This document shows positions 14,025 to 21,426 of a stretch of 28,473 nt of DNA, one piece after another. The notes under the pieces were generated by a model, which made no database searches, had not been told where the DNA came from, and saw only the letters and a program-made list of their open reading frames with translations. A program made the translations under genes and the position numbers. This stretch comes from a virus: the IMG/VR virus record IMGVR_UViG_3300050014_000182, positions 1 through 28,473 of that record; one strand, 5' to 3'. Positions within the stretch are counted from its first letter, which is position 1. Each line of letters opens with the position of its first letter.

Positions 14025-16016
14025 TTAAATTGAGCAACGGCAATTAATTGTTTCCTCGGCGTCGCCTCTCGGGTCGTGCGGGAACATAAGTCCATTGCTG
14101 AACGGCATATTCATCGGCACTTCCTCGCCGTCGGCTTCGGCGTGGCTATCTCTGGTGGCGTCGTCCATAACGGCCACCCAGATTTTAATATCCACTCCGG
14201 CCTGCTTATAACCTTCATAATTTCCTTTCTGGAAGTAGCCCCCGACTTCTGTCCTCGCAATGGTCTTGGCTCGGCCGGTGCTAATGTCGCCGTATAGGTT
14301 TTCAATCTGGCTAACGAACTCGTCCCTGTTCGTGTTTCCCTGTATATGGTCGGCCAATCGGGCTTTAAGTTGTCCGAGGGTGGTGTCGTTAATCTTGCCA
14401 AGGAAGTAGGAAGCCCGCTTATCAATCCAACCCGCAATGTCGCCGGTCAGCATAAAGTCGGTTTTCGCTCCCACAAGGGTCTTGGCGTCATTGCCGGCTT
14501 TAAGCAGTATGGTTTCAAGTAGCGGTTTCAATTCTTTAATGCCAATCTTGACCTCGCTTCCGGCGTGGAAAACGTCGTCCATTAAATCCTTATGAAAGGA
14601 ATTGACTTGACTGGCGTTTAACTTATCCACAACCCTGCGTTTCTGTCCGGCCAAATATTTTTTCAGTTCGGTTTGGAACTTGGCCTCAAACTTATCCGCT
14701 TTTTTAATATACTCCCCCCAATATTTAATCCTAAAATCTTTATCTCTTAAAGGGTGATTAAAACTTTTTTTTTTACTTTCTGCCGGTGCGGTATTTTCTG
14801 CCGGCGTCGGTGGCTCTGCTCCCAAAGGTGAAACTGAAAATGGGGCAAGAATTGTGTCGCCGTTTTCAATCGGGTCAAGCCCGACGTTCGCTCTGGCTTC
14901 GTTAATCGTCATATAATAATTTTGTATGCCATTGGCGTTCTGCTGTAAAACAATATCCATATCGTCCGGCACAGGATTATTAAAAGTTAATTCATAGCCA
15001 ACCGGCACGAGTTCGGTTTTCTCATTTAATTTTTCGCACAACGCACCCATTAAAGGTTTAACAGTATCCCGCAAAAATATTCTCATTAAAACTTCGGCGT
15101 TGTCATATTTAATATCCTCGGCGGTTGATAACAAAACTTTCGGCACGTCAGTTAAAACTGAAATGTCGTTAAGGGTTGAACGCTTGCTTTCCAAATAAGA
15201 AAGTTCAGTAGGGTTAAGAGCAATGTTTTTATAGTCCGCTTCACCGCCTAAAAATAAAGGCATACCTGCTTTGGTCGCTTCGCTATAATTCTTTTTATAA
15301 TCGTCTTTAAGTTCTGCCAATTTTGTCGGGGACATATCGCCTTTGAAGTTCATAATACCCTCAATTTTTCCGCCGTTTTTCAAAACATTAACCTGATAAT
15401 TTTCTAATTCCATTTCGGTTGATATGGCTTTCGCTCCGGCTCTTAAAATACTCATACCTCGTAGCGGGTTGCTCGGGTCTGGGTAAAAGTCAAATATGAT
15501 TTCCTCTGGCTTATAAGTGATTGCCTTGCCCTCGGTCGTCTGTCGCTTGTAGCCAACAACATTTGTGTAGGTGGCGTCATAAAGTATTTCCATTTGGCTC
15601 GGGTTAAGCAAATGTAATCCGGCAACTTTCAAATCCGTTCCGCCGAAGGTCATCTTGGGTTCAAGCCAAACATAAACCTCGCCATAAATATCTTTGTATT
15701 TTTGGTAGAGGGCGATAAATTGTCTTCCCGTGTGAAACTTGTTTGGTTTGGAAAGTAAATTAAGCAACGGGTCGTCGTCAATAATTTCTTCATTTTTTTC
15801 CAAAATAAAATTAATCTCGCTGACTTTTTCCGCCCGCTTATTAATCGCCTTGTTAACATACAACGCTAAATTGTAGGCGTTCAAAAAATCTTTTTGCGTC
15901 CAACTTTCCTCTTTGCTTTTCATCTGCTTGCTTTGAAATAAAATATCCATAGTATCGCCCAATTCTTTTTTGGCAAAGCCGTTGAATATTTTTGTGAAGA
16001 AGTTTTTCCGTTCCAT
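14025..16016 (-). CDS. Portal protein fused to a MuF head-morphogenesis domain
   Basis: 663 residues. Residues 1-410 are a portal of the HK97/SPP1 type: NKAINKRAEKVSEINFILEK, the wing with YGEVYVWLEPKM, EEIIFDFYPDPSNPLRGMSIL, and later VLLSTAEDIKYDNAEV with the crown helix. A linker (APAESKKKSFNHPL) leads to a MuF domain (about 430-663): YIKKADKFEAKFQTELKKYLAGQKRRVV, then RAKTIARTEVGGYFQKGNYEGYKQAGVDIKIWVAVMDDATRDSHAEADGEEV, and a terminal FPHDPRGDAEETINCRC. Usually these are two genes; here the minor head protein is built into the portal. It lies directly after the terminator-like leader. The protein forms the DNA entry ring and probably carries MuF into the capsid. Confidence 0.85.
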   Translation of the reverse strand: MERKNFFTKIFNGFAKKELGDTMDILFQSKQMKSKEESWTQKDFLNAYNLALYVNKAINKRAEKVSEINFILEKNEEIIDDDPLLNLLSKPNKFHTGRQFIALYQKYKDIYGEVYVWLEPKMTFGGTDLKVAGLHLLNPSQMEILYDATYTNVVGYKRQTTEGKAITYKPEEIIFDFYPDPSNPLRGMSILRAGAKAISTEMELENYQVNVLKNGGKIEGIMNFKGDMSPTKLAELKDDYKKNYSEATKAGMPLFLGGEADYKNIALNPTELSYLESKRSTLNDISVLTDVPKVLLSTAEDIKYDNAEVLMRIFLRDTVKPLMGALCEKLNEKTELVPVGYELTFNNPVPDDMDIVLQQNANGIQNYYMTINEARANVGLDPIENGDTILAPFSVSPLGAEPPTPAENTAPAESKKKSFNHPLRDKDFRIKYWGEYIKKADKFEAKFQTELKKYLAGQKRRVVDKLNASQVNSFHKDLMDDVFHAGSEVKIGIKELKPLLETILLKAGNDAKTLVGAKTDFMLTGDIAGWIDKRASYFLGKINDTTLGQLKARLADHIQGNTNRDEFVSQIENLYGDISTGRAKTIARTEVGGYFQKGNYEGYKQAGVDIKIWVAVMDDATRDSHAEADGEEVPMNMPFSNGLMFPHDPRGDAEETINCRCSI

Positions 16017-16028
16017 ATTTTTTAATAT

Positions 16029-16065
16029 AAAAAATGACTACCCCGTCAAATGCGGTCGTAGTCAT
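16029..16065 (-). terminator. Hairpin plus U6 in the leader of the portal gene
   Basis: In RNA, AUGACUAC (from 16065) pairs with GUAGUCAU (ending 16034) and CCG pairs with CGG inside, around a 7-base loop. Six U bases follow (16034-16029). This is a good intrinsic-terminator shape, placed 13 bases before the portal ATG and about 30 bases after the predicted transcription start. It may attenuate late transcription, stop upstream transcripts, or define a short RNA. I see no clear alternative (antiterminator) pairing. Confidence 0.7.
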
Positions 16066-16102
16066 AGGTTGCCCCTTATGAGAAAATTGTATTTATAAAT
16101 TA

Positions 16103-16131
16103 ATTATAGCATATAAGAAAAGTTCTGGCAA
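16103..16131 (-). promoter_or_regulatory. Sigma70-type promoter for the head-tail operon
   Basis: In the minus strand TTGCCA (plus 16126-16131) is followed by exactly 17 bases and TATAAT (plus 16103-16108). The -35 has five of six consensus bases and the -10 all six. The predicted start is near 16096, about 80 bases before the portal ATG. It is the best promoter I see in the window. Confidence 0.75.
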
Positions 16132-16132
16132 T

Positions 16133-16157
16133 ACCTTCAAGGTTATATTTATTTGCC
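16133..16157. promoter_or_regulatory. Operator-like dyad beside the -35 element
   Basis: ACCTTCAAGGT (16133-16143) is an 11-bp perfect dyad one base upstream of the -35 hexamer. A second pair, GGCAA (16127-16131) and TTGCC (16153-16157), flanks it as a wider inverted repeat that includes the -35. Such nested symmetry next to a strong promoter suggests a site for a dimeric regulator. No candidate regulator is tied to it. Confidence 0.45.
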
Positions 16158-16192
16158 ATATAAGTATATAATACACTTTTTTTTAAATGTCG

Positions 16193-16402
16193 TCAAGGGT
16201 TTTCTGCCAAGTCCCCGAAGCGAACGGACTTCTTAATCATAGAACACTCAATCCCTGTTATCTTGCTCCCGTGGACGATAACCTCAAAAGTAATCCGGCC
16301 ATATTTAACCCTTGCCACTTCGTCCGCCAAAAGTCCAAGTATCATACGCTCTTGGTTGTTCTCGGCTTCTTTAAGTTCAATGCCGTTTATTGCTCTTGAC
16401 AT
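16193..16402 (-). CDS. Small DUF2292-like protein
   Basis: 69 residues: MSRAINGIELKEAENNQERMILGLLADEVARVKYGRITFEVIVHGSKITGIECSMIKKSVRF. The segment from VARVKYGRITFEVIVHGSKITGIE, with a final IKKS-x-R-F, resembles the short DUF2292 (YezD-type) proteins (a Y-G-x-V/I core, a strand, H/D-G-x-I-x-x-I-E). Their function is unknown. It sits between the large terminase and the promoter of the head module. The ATG follows TAATTTATAAACT. The likeness is short, so the family call is tentative. Confidence 0.5.
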   Translation of the reverse strand: MSRAINGIELKEAENNQERMILGLLADEVARVKYGRITFEVIVHGSKITGIECSMIKKSVRFGDLAENP

Positions 16403-16415
16403 AGTTTATAAATTA

Positions 16416-17804
16416 TTACGCAAAGCCCACAAAGGCCTGCTCATAAAATGTTAGAATAAATGCGTCCGCATAGTCGGGGCTTTTATGCGTTCGGGCTTTC
16501 AAGCGTTCCTTTGGCTCAATCTGTATGGCCTTGTCGCCTGTCGCCTGCTTGTATTTAATCCACGTTAATTGATTAAAACCGTCCTCTTTAACAAATACGC
16601 CCCCGCCTTCCACCCATAGTTTGGCCTTCCAAGTTAGTTCGGCCTTCAAATTAAAAAAAGTATTCTTATCCCGTGCCGGCGTCCCCACGGAAACTCCCAC
16701 GCACCAATAAATCTCTTTTAGTCGGTCGCTCACGCCCCTGCCAATCCCAATATCGTCAATAAAAACATTGTCCCACTTAATCCCGTATTCCTTGACAAGT
16801 TCCTCAATCTTTTTCACGTTCACCATAGTATCCTTGGTTTGTAAAATCCCAAGGCAACAAGCCACCCTTCCCTTCCGGCCAACAAATACGCTCTTATCTC
16901 CACCCCCGCCAATATCGCACCCAAGCATAATGTCGCCTTCGCTCTGGTCAAACTTGTCCCTGCTCACAAAGCAAATCTGGTCGTTAAGGATTAACTTCAA
17001 ATAGCCGTCAGCGTCGTAGGCGTCCTCGGGCGGGAACTCGCAAGCGAATAAAATATCAAATAGCGGTTTGCCGTGGGCTTCGTCTATGAACTCTTGGCTA
17101 TACCTGTTCTCCTTAATCGCCTGCCGGTGGTCAATGAAAATGCGGGCGTAGTTCGGGTTGTGCCAACTCTCATAAAAATGCGTGTTCGGGGCTTGGTTAT
17201 AAAACGGGTTTCCAATCTTACAATAAAATGCGTCCGCCCCCTTGCCGGCAATCATACGGAATATGGTCGCCTCGGTCTGGTCGTTGATTAAGCACGCCTC
17301 GTCCATAATAACAATTTTCGCTCCCTGCCCCATAGCACTTTCAATGCTCTTGCCAAGACTTTTTTGCTGTGCGGAAAGAACGAATATACCCCCGCCGTTT
17401 CTTAAAATAATCCTCTGCTTGCTGTCCTCTTGGCGTAGCCGTTCCAGTTTAGTTTCATAGTCCAGTTCCTCGCTGAACAATCGGTTATCTCCCAAATGTT
17501 CAATGAAGTATCGCATTATAATCTTGGCCTTGTCGTTGGTCGGGGCAATCACGGCCACAACCTCATTTTGAAAGCAAGTAATAATCAAGCAAGCCAATGC
17601 CACAACCAAACTCTTGCCGTATTGCGTAGAACAAATAATTTCCAACCTCGTATAGTCCCTAAAAATAAGGGCGTCCAAAATAACAAGTTGTCCGTCCGCG
17701 ATAATCTGGTCAAAAGAAACCCCATTAAGGTTGAACAGGCTCGCTATCCCCAGAAGCGTCTGCTTCCGCTTCGGGTCTAATATTGGAAGTGGTATCTTTA
17801 ACAT
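16416..17804 (-). CDS. terL: Terminase large subunit
   Basis: 462 residues. It has the ATPase Walker A-like CSTQYGKS (58-65), Walker B IVIMDEA (164-170), a coupling motif near the GNP at 198-200, and an RNase H-like nuclease with D297 (LGCDIGGGGDKS), D350/D351 (FIDDIGIGRG) and D444/D447 (SPDYADAFIL). It is the motor that packs DNA into the prohead and cuts the concatemer. The start overlaps the small subunit by 80 bases, longer than usual; the leader ACTTATAAAAT lies inside that gene, and no later Met fits. The length is near the usual 450-550 residues. From this sequence I cannot tell headful from cohesive-end packaging. Confidence 0.9.
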   Translation of the reverse strand: MLKIPLPILDPKRKQTLLGIASLFNLNGVSFDQIIADGQLVILDALIFRDYTRLEIICSTQYGKSLVVALACLIITCFQNEVVAVIAPTNDKAKIIMRYFIEHLGDNRLFSEELDYETKLERLRQEDSKQRIILRNGGGIFVLSAQQKSLGKSIESAMGQGAKIVIMDEACLINDQTEATIFRMIAGKGADAFYCKIGNPFYNQAPNTHFYESWHNPNYARIFIDHRQAIKENRYSQEFIDEAHGKPLFDILFACEFPPEDAYDADGYLKLILNDQICFVSRDKFDQSEGDIMLGCDIGGGGDKSVFVGRKGRVACCLGILQTKDTMVNVKKIEELVKEYGIKWDNVFIDDIGIGRGVSDRLKEIYWCVGVSVGTPARDKNTFFNLKAELTWKAKLWVEGGGVFVKEDGFNQLTWIKYKQATGDKAIQIEPKERLKARTHKSPDYADAFILTFYEQAFVGFA

Positions 17805-18276
17805 ATTTTATAAGTTCGTTTAATTTATCCTTGGTCTGCTTATTCTCGGCTCTGTCCTCGTCGTCAATCTTAATGTTCTGGGCGGGCGTTCCTAAAATCC
17901 TATTAAGTATTTCCCTGCTCGCTTTCAATCTGGCGTCGGCGTTATATCTCCCCGCCATAAGGGCAATAGTAGTTCGGGTCGCAAGTTCCACGCTTTCGTC
18001 AAGCAGGGTCTTGGCTCGCTCAATGGCTTCCTGCCTCATAAGCCCTCGGTAAGCGTCATACGCCGGCCGTAGTTTGCCTTTCTCATAAAACCATTGTCGC
18101 AGGTTGACGGCGTCCAATGAATAAACATATTCGGGAAACTCCTGCTTTAATAGTTTGCTTAAATCCTCATAGCGTCCGCCTTCATACTTCAACTCAATGG
18201 CACGCATTTCGGTCTTTGTCAATTCCTTGGAGTTTGTTTCCCATTGTAATAAATAGTTTTCCTTGTCAAGTGCCAT
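17725..18276 (-). CDS. terS: Terminase small subunit
   Basis: 183 residues from the ATG at 18276 (MALDKENYLLQW), which has the AT-rich leader TTATAATTAT typical of this window. An upstream GTG/ATG-frame extension to 18312 would lack such a leader. N-terminal residues (ELTKTEMRAIELKYEGGRYEDLSKLLKQEFPEY) look like a helix-turn-helix DNA-binding domain, with LNLRQWF-like NLRQWFYEKGKL as a recognition helix. The centre is helical (oligomer core: EAIERAKTLLDESVELATRTTIALMAGRYNADARLKASREILNRILG). The acidic C-terminus probably binds the large subunit. It pairs with terL next to it. Confidence 0.75.
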   Translation of the reverse strand: MALDKENYLLQWETNSKELTKTEMRAIELKYEGGRYEDLSKLLKQEFPEYVYSLDAVNLRQWFYEKGKLRPAYDAYRGLMRQEAIERAKTLLDESVELATRTTIALMAGRYNADARLKASREILNRILGTPAQNIKIDDEDRAENKQTKDKLNELIKYVKDTTSNIRPEAEADASGDSEPVQP

Positions 18277-18280
18277 ATAA

Positions 18281-18997
18281 TTATAATTTATTCCACTTAA
18301 AACGCACCTCAAATTGGTTATGCTTCTTATGGAAAATGACTTTAACTTTATCGCCGTATCTTTTAAGCATATACCCGCATTGAACTTTCATAAAGTCGCT
18401 GTCTTTGTAATATCCCATTGCCCCGCCGTCCTTGCTTTTCATCTTGTGTAAAAACATATAGTCATACCAACAAGCGGTCTTAAATCCCCGCACAATAAGT
18501 TTGGCACTCAAATCCCAATCATTGAAAATCTTTAAGCGGGTATCATAGCCCCCAATCTCGGTAATTTTTTCTACGTCCAGAAAAACCATACCCCACGCCC
18601 CGACTTTCTCCTTGAACTTCTGGTCTTTAACATACCAATTATGGCCGGCAAAACTCACCATAAGTTGGGCGTAGTTCTCCTTTCGCATTATTTCCTCGGC
18701 TTCAAATAAAAATCTGTTAAGGTCAACTGGCTTGCCGTTCCGTTGTTTCAAGCCGTATATGTCGTCGTCCGCAAATAAAATGTATTTCTGGCCGGCAAGG
18801 TGGTAATGCCGGACAAGGAAGTCCATAACATACCCGAAGCCTTTGTCGTTTTCTGGCATAACAATCAAAGCGTTTTCCCCCACTCGCTCCCTGTATTTCT
18901 CGGCGTCCTGCGGTTCGCAAATAATATCAACCAGCGGGAACACCTTGTCAATCGTATAATCCAATCTGTTCTTGCTCGGCGAAACAATTTTTATCAT
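18281..18997 (-). CDS. GT-A type glycosyltransferase with DDD motif
   Basis: 238 residues. It opens MIKIVSPSKNRLDYTIDKVFPLVDIICEP, and YILFADDDIYGL (72-83) contains the metal-binding D77-D78-D79. A mid block AGHNWYVKDQKFKEKVGAWGMVFLDVEKITEIGGYDTRLKIFNDWDLSAKLIVRG has the W-G, GG-Y-D and N-D-W-D-L-x-x-K elements of the GT-A acceptor side. It probably transfers a sugar from a nucleotide donor. It resembles the phage glycosyltransferases sometimes found near DNA base-modifying enzymes (TAGT-like), but I cannot confirm that. Its ATG overlaps the radical SAM stop (ATGA at 18997-18994), so the two are translationally coupled. Confidence 0.65.
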   Translation of the reverse strand: MIKIVSPSKNRLDYTIDKVFPLVDIICEPQDAEKYRERVGENALIVMPENDKGFGYVMDFLVRHYHLAGQKYILFADDDIYGLKQRNGKPVDLNRFLFEAEEIMRKENYAQLMVSFAGHNWYVKDQKFKEKVGAWGMVFLDVEKITEIGGYDTRLKIFNDWDLSAKLIVRGFKTACWYDYMFLHKMKSKDGGAMGYYKDSDFMKVQCGYMLKRYGDKVKVIFHKKHNQFEVRFKWNKL

Positions 18998-20283
18998 ATT
19001 GTCGCTTTCTTATAATTAAAAAAATAAATAGCGTGTCCGTCCTTGCCCTTTCCGCCAACAAACACAAGCCCTTCAAAGTATTTTTCAAAAAAGCCCCTAT
19101 CCCATTGCCGTTCAAAATATTCCTCGTAAGTCATATTGCGGATAATGCTCGCCTTCGTGCCGGCCACGTTCAGCGTTCCCCCAACCTTGGCCGTGTTTCT
19201 CCACTCCCTTTCCGCTTCGTCCGGCGTCGCTTTGGCCTCGGCAAAAGTAATAAATCCTTTGGTCTTGGCAATTTGTAGCAGGCTCGCCCATTGTTCTCGG
19301 GCATAGCCGTTAAAATGCTCATTGCTATCAAGTAATCCGCAACAGCTCCCAGAACAATTTTTGTCCTTATGGTGGGCGTCGCTAATAAAATATTTCAAAT
19401 CGTATTTCTCGCATAAGTTCACATATTTCCAGACATAAGGCTTAATGAAGTCGCTGTTAAGTCGCACAAATCCCGCTCCTGTCCCGAACTTCTTATAAAA
19501 ATCAATCAGGGAAAATCCGCAGGCCTTTGATATTTCTTGGTAGTTCATCAAGGTTTTATTCTTGCCATAACTCCGGCGTTCCAAACAAAAAAACTCGGTA
19601 GTAATGCTCTGACAACCAATCTCTTTGGCCGTCTTAATCTGTTCCTCTAAATCCAAATCAGTCAGCCCCACAATGAACGGGCGTAATCTCCACGTCGTCA
19701 ATGTCCCGCACTCTTGGTTAAGCCGGCGTAGGTTTTCCACCCGCTCCTGCGGGCTTGGCGTTCCTTTCTCCACGAGTTTACTTTTTTCTGGGTCAAGTGT
19801 GATAATGCTCGCCTTGTAATGCCACCGGCTTCCGGCCTTCTTAAACTCCGCCAAGTATTCTGGGTTGCGGGTCGGCAAGGTGGACTTGCTGGAAAAAGAA
19901 ATCGGATACTCAAACTCGTTGAATAGCCGTAAAAGTTCTAATCCCACGGATAAGTTTTCCTCGTAGTGGCAGAACGGGTCGGATAATCCGCCCCATTGAA
20001 TTGGTTTTTTGGCTTTAATCCAAGCGTTGAACGGGGACTTGGTCTTGCCTTCAAGCAGTTTCCGCACCTTGGCCACGTCCACGGCCTTAACGTGCTTGGC
20101 GTTGTATTCGTCCTTGCCGTTTCCCATACCCCTCTGGTATTGGGAAAAACAATAAGCACAATTATACGAGCAGTTGGAATACTGGTCAAAAGTTAATGGC
20201 ATTGAACAATCAGCGAACTCGTATGTAATCCGCATTGAATTATACTCACCGGCACATTTGTCTTTTAATTCGGGTTTAAGCAT
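18994..20283 (-). CDS. SPL-like (COG1533) radical SAM enzyme
   Basis: 429 residues from ATG 20283 (MLKPELKDKC); a TTG two codons earlier is unlikely. The [4Fe-4S] motif is C38-x3-C42-x2-C45 (CSYNCAYCF). GGLSDPFCHYEENLSVGLELLRLFNEF matches the G-x-x-D-P-F/Y-x-x-x-E signature of the spore-photoproduct-lyase-like (COG1533) family, and ISFSSKSTLPTRNPEYLAEF matches its T/S-K-S-x-L-x-x-R block. A later CSGSCCG could bind a second cluster. Members act by 5'-deoxyadenosyl radical chemistry; some act on DNA thymine lesions. It lies between ParB-like and glycosyltransferase genes, overlapping both. Substrate unknown: DNA base, glycan or protein. Confidence 0.75.
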   Translation of the reverse strand: MLKPELKDKCAGEYNSMRITYEFADCSMPLTFDQYSNCSYNCAYCFSQYQRGMGNGKDEYNAKHVKAVDVAKVRKLLEGKTKSPFNAWIKAKKPIQWGGLSDPFCHYEENLSVGLELLRLFNEFEYPISFSSKSTLPTRNPEYLAEFKKAGSRWHYKASIITLDPEKSKLVEKGTPSPQERVENLRRLNQECGTLTTWRLRPFIVGLTDLDLEEQIKTAKEIGCQSITTEFFCLERRSYGKNKTLMNYQEISKACGFSLIDFYKKFGTGAGFVRLNSDFIKPYVWKYVNLCEKYDLKYFISDAHHKDKNCSGSCCGLLDSNEHFNGYAREQWASLLQIAKTKGFITFAEAKATPDEAEREWRNTAKVGGTLNVAGTKASIIRNMTYEEYFERQWDRGFFEKYFEGLVFVGGKGKDGHAIYFFNYKKATI

Positions 20284-20896
20284 TTTCAATTAAAGTTAAT
20301 AATTTATCCTTGTCCAATTCCCCCTTGCGGGTCGTTTCAAAGGCGTCCTTAATGGTCTTGTATTCGTCCCAAGTTTCCACATAAAAAGCCAATTTATTAC
20401 ATCGCTTCGGGTCGTCCGGCGTGGCCAGTTGAACGGCCACCTTCTCATTGCGGTCAAAAAGTTTTTTAAGTTCCTCGTCGTTTTCCGGCTCGTAGTTTCC
20501 CGTCTGCTCCGCCATAAGTTCCTGCCGAGCAAGGAATTGATTAACTTCCTCGTCCCTAAAACCAAGGGCTTCGTTTTTTAATTCACCAATCATTTTCGTC
20601 AATTTTACTTCGTCCCAACTGCCGTTGATTTTGTTCAAGGCCAAATTCAAGCGTTTCTCGTTTTTCTTATCAAGGTCAACCACGAAACACGGCACTTCGT
20701 CCCAACCAAGGGCTTCTGCTCCGAACGCTCTTTGGTGTCCCCCGATAATGGTCATATCCTTGTTCACCACCACCGGCTCAACAAACCCAAACTCTTGTAT
20801 GCTTTGTTTCAAGGCTTCCATTTCAAAGTCAAGCATTATCCTCGGGTTGTATTCCGCTTTTTTTAACTCGCTAATTTTAATTTTTTTGATTTCCAT
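20276..20896 (-). CDS. ParB-like N-terminal domain protein
   Basis: 206 residues. The ParB/sulfiredoxin fold is clear: KKIKISELKKAEYNPRIMLDFEMEALKQSIQEFGFVEPVVVNKDMTIIGGHQRAFGAEALGWDEVPCFVVD, with GGHQR (52-56), which can bind CTP or act as an NTP-binding/nuclease centre. KRLNLALNKINGSWDEVKLTKMIGELK extends the domain as in phage forms. The C-terminal 80 residues (acidic, VAVQLATPDDPKRCNKLAFYV) have no ParB DNA-binding helix pair. Phage ParB-like proteins next to terminases often pair with modification enzymes rather than segregation. Its end overlaps the start of the radical SAM gene by 8 bases. No methyltransferase domain is fused to it here. Confidence 0.75.
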   Translation of the reverse strand: MEIKKIKISELKKAEYNPRIMLDFEMEALKQSIQEFGFVEPVVVNKDMTIIGGHQRAFGAEALGWDEVPCFVVDLDKKNEKRLNLALNKINGSWDEVKLTKMIGELKNEALGFRDEEVNQFLARQELMAEQTGNYEPENDEELKKLFDRNEKVAVQLATPDDPKRCNKLAFYVETWDEYKTIKDAFETTRKGELDKDKLLTLIENA

Positions 20897-20914
20897 AATA
20901 TTATTATAATCTTT

Positions 20915-21019
20915 TTATAAGGCTTGGTCAAGGACGAAGTTCCCATAAATTAAAAAGAACATCGCCAACAGGAAAAATAAACTCAAAATAAAGAACGCCA
21001 TTTTAGTTTCAAAGTCCAT
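20915..21019 (-). CDS. 34-residue single-span membrane peptide
   Basis: ATG at 21019-21017 follows the TAA of the upstream gene without a gap, and TAA is at 20917-20915. The product begins MDFETKMAFFILSLFFLLAM and then continues FFLIYGNFVLDQAL. Residues 8-25 are a strongly hydrophobic helix rich in F and L, with a charged N-terminus. It may be a membrane-disrupting or regulatory peptide. The abutting stop and start point to translational coupling, which supports its being real. No known family is visible. Confidence 0.6.
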   Translation of the reverse strand: MDFETKMAFFILSLFFLLAMFFLIYGNFVLDQAL

Positions 21020-21415
21020 TTATTTTTTCTCCGCTTTATAGTCAATCAACGCTTCCATAATCCGCAACCAATCCGTGAAGGTCATAGCAGTATAGTCCAC
21101 GCCGAAGTTCCCCATAATATACATTTTCAAATGCTGGACAATCTTGTTCTGCTTGTCCACCTGCTCAAACATTTCGGGATAAGTTTCCCGCATTTTGTTT
21201 CCGGCTTCGCTGTCCTTGCCTAAATAATACATTTCTTCCCATAAAACTTTCTCGGGGATTTCCACTTCCTTGCCTTCCCTCGTGAACTTGTGCGTCCGCT
21301 CGCTGTTCTGGGCTTTGGCCGTGCGAACTTGCTCGCTCGTCACGTCGTCCATTGCCTTAACTTCATCGGCCATTTTGAATAGCCCGTCTAATTTTTCCTT
21401 GGTAATTTCTAACAT
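21020..21415 (-). CDS. Hypothetical helical protein
   Basis: 131 residues, no family recognised. It begins MLEITKEKLDGLFKMADEVKAMDDVTSEQVRTAKAQN, has a central EVEIPEKVLWEEMYYLGKDSEAGNKMRETYPEMFEQVDKQN and ends with a helix (FTDWLRIMEALIDYKAEKK). The whole is charged and helical without membrane segments, cysteine pairs or nucleotide motifs. Such proteins are often seen between phage ParB and glycosyltransferase genes. It is in the same dense operon. An AT-rich leader (ATATAAAAAACT) precedes its ATG. Confidence 0.6.
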   Translation of the reverse strand: MLEITKEKLDGLFKMADEVKAMDDVTSEQVRTAKAQNSERTHKFTREGKEVEIPEKVLWEEMYYLGKDSEAGNKMRETYPEMFEQVDKQNKIVQHLKMYIMGNFGVDYTAMTFTDWLRIMEALIDYKAEKK

Positions 21416-21426
21416 AGTTTTTTATA

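Noticed and set aside
15853-16065. 70-residue frame starting in the portal leader hairpin
   Set aside because: Its ATG is the first base of the terminator stem, and it overlaps the portal start in another frame without any recognisable domain.
16029-16096. A known riboswitch class in the portal leader
   Set aside because: I compared it mentally with short preQ1 and SAM-II types and saw no match to their conserved cores; only a hairpin with U tract is supported.
18277-18312. N-terminal extension of the small terminase
   Set aside because: The extension overlaps its own AT-rich leader, and the ATG at 18276 has the standard context.
20281-20289. TTG start two codons before the radical SAM ATG
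   Set aside because: The ATG at 20283 overlaps the ParB stop in the usual coupled way; a TTG start has no support.
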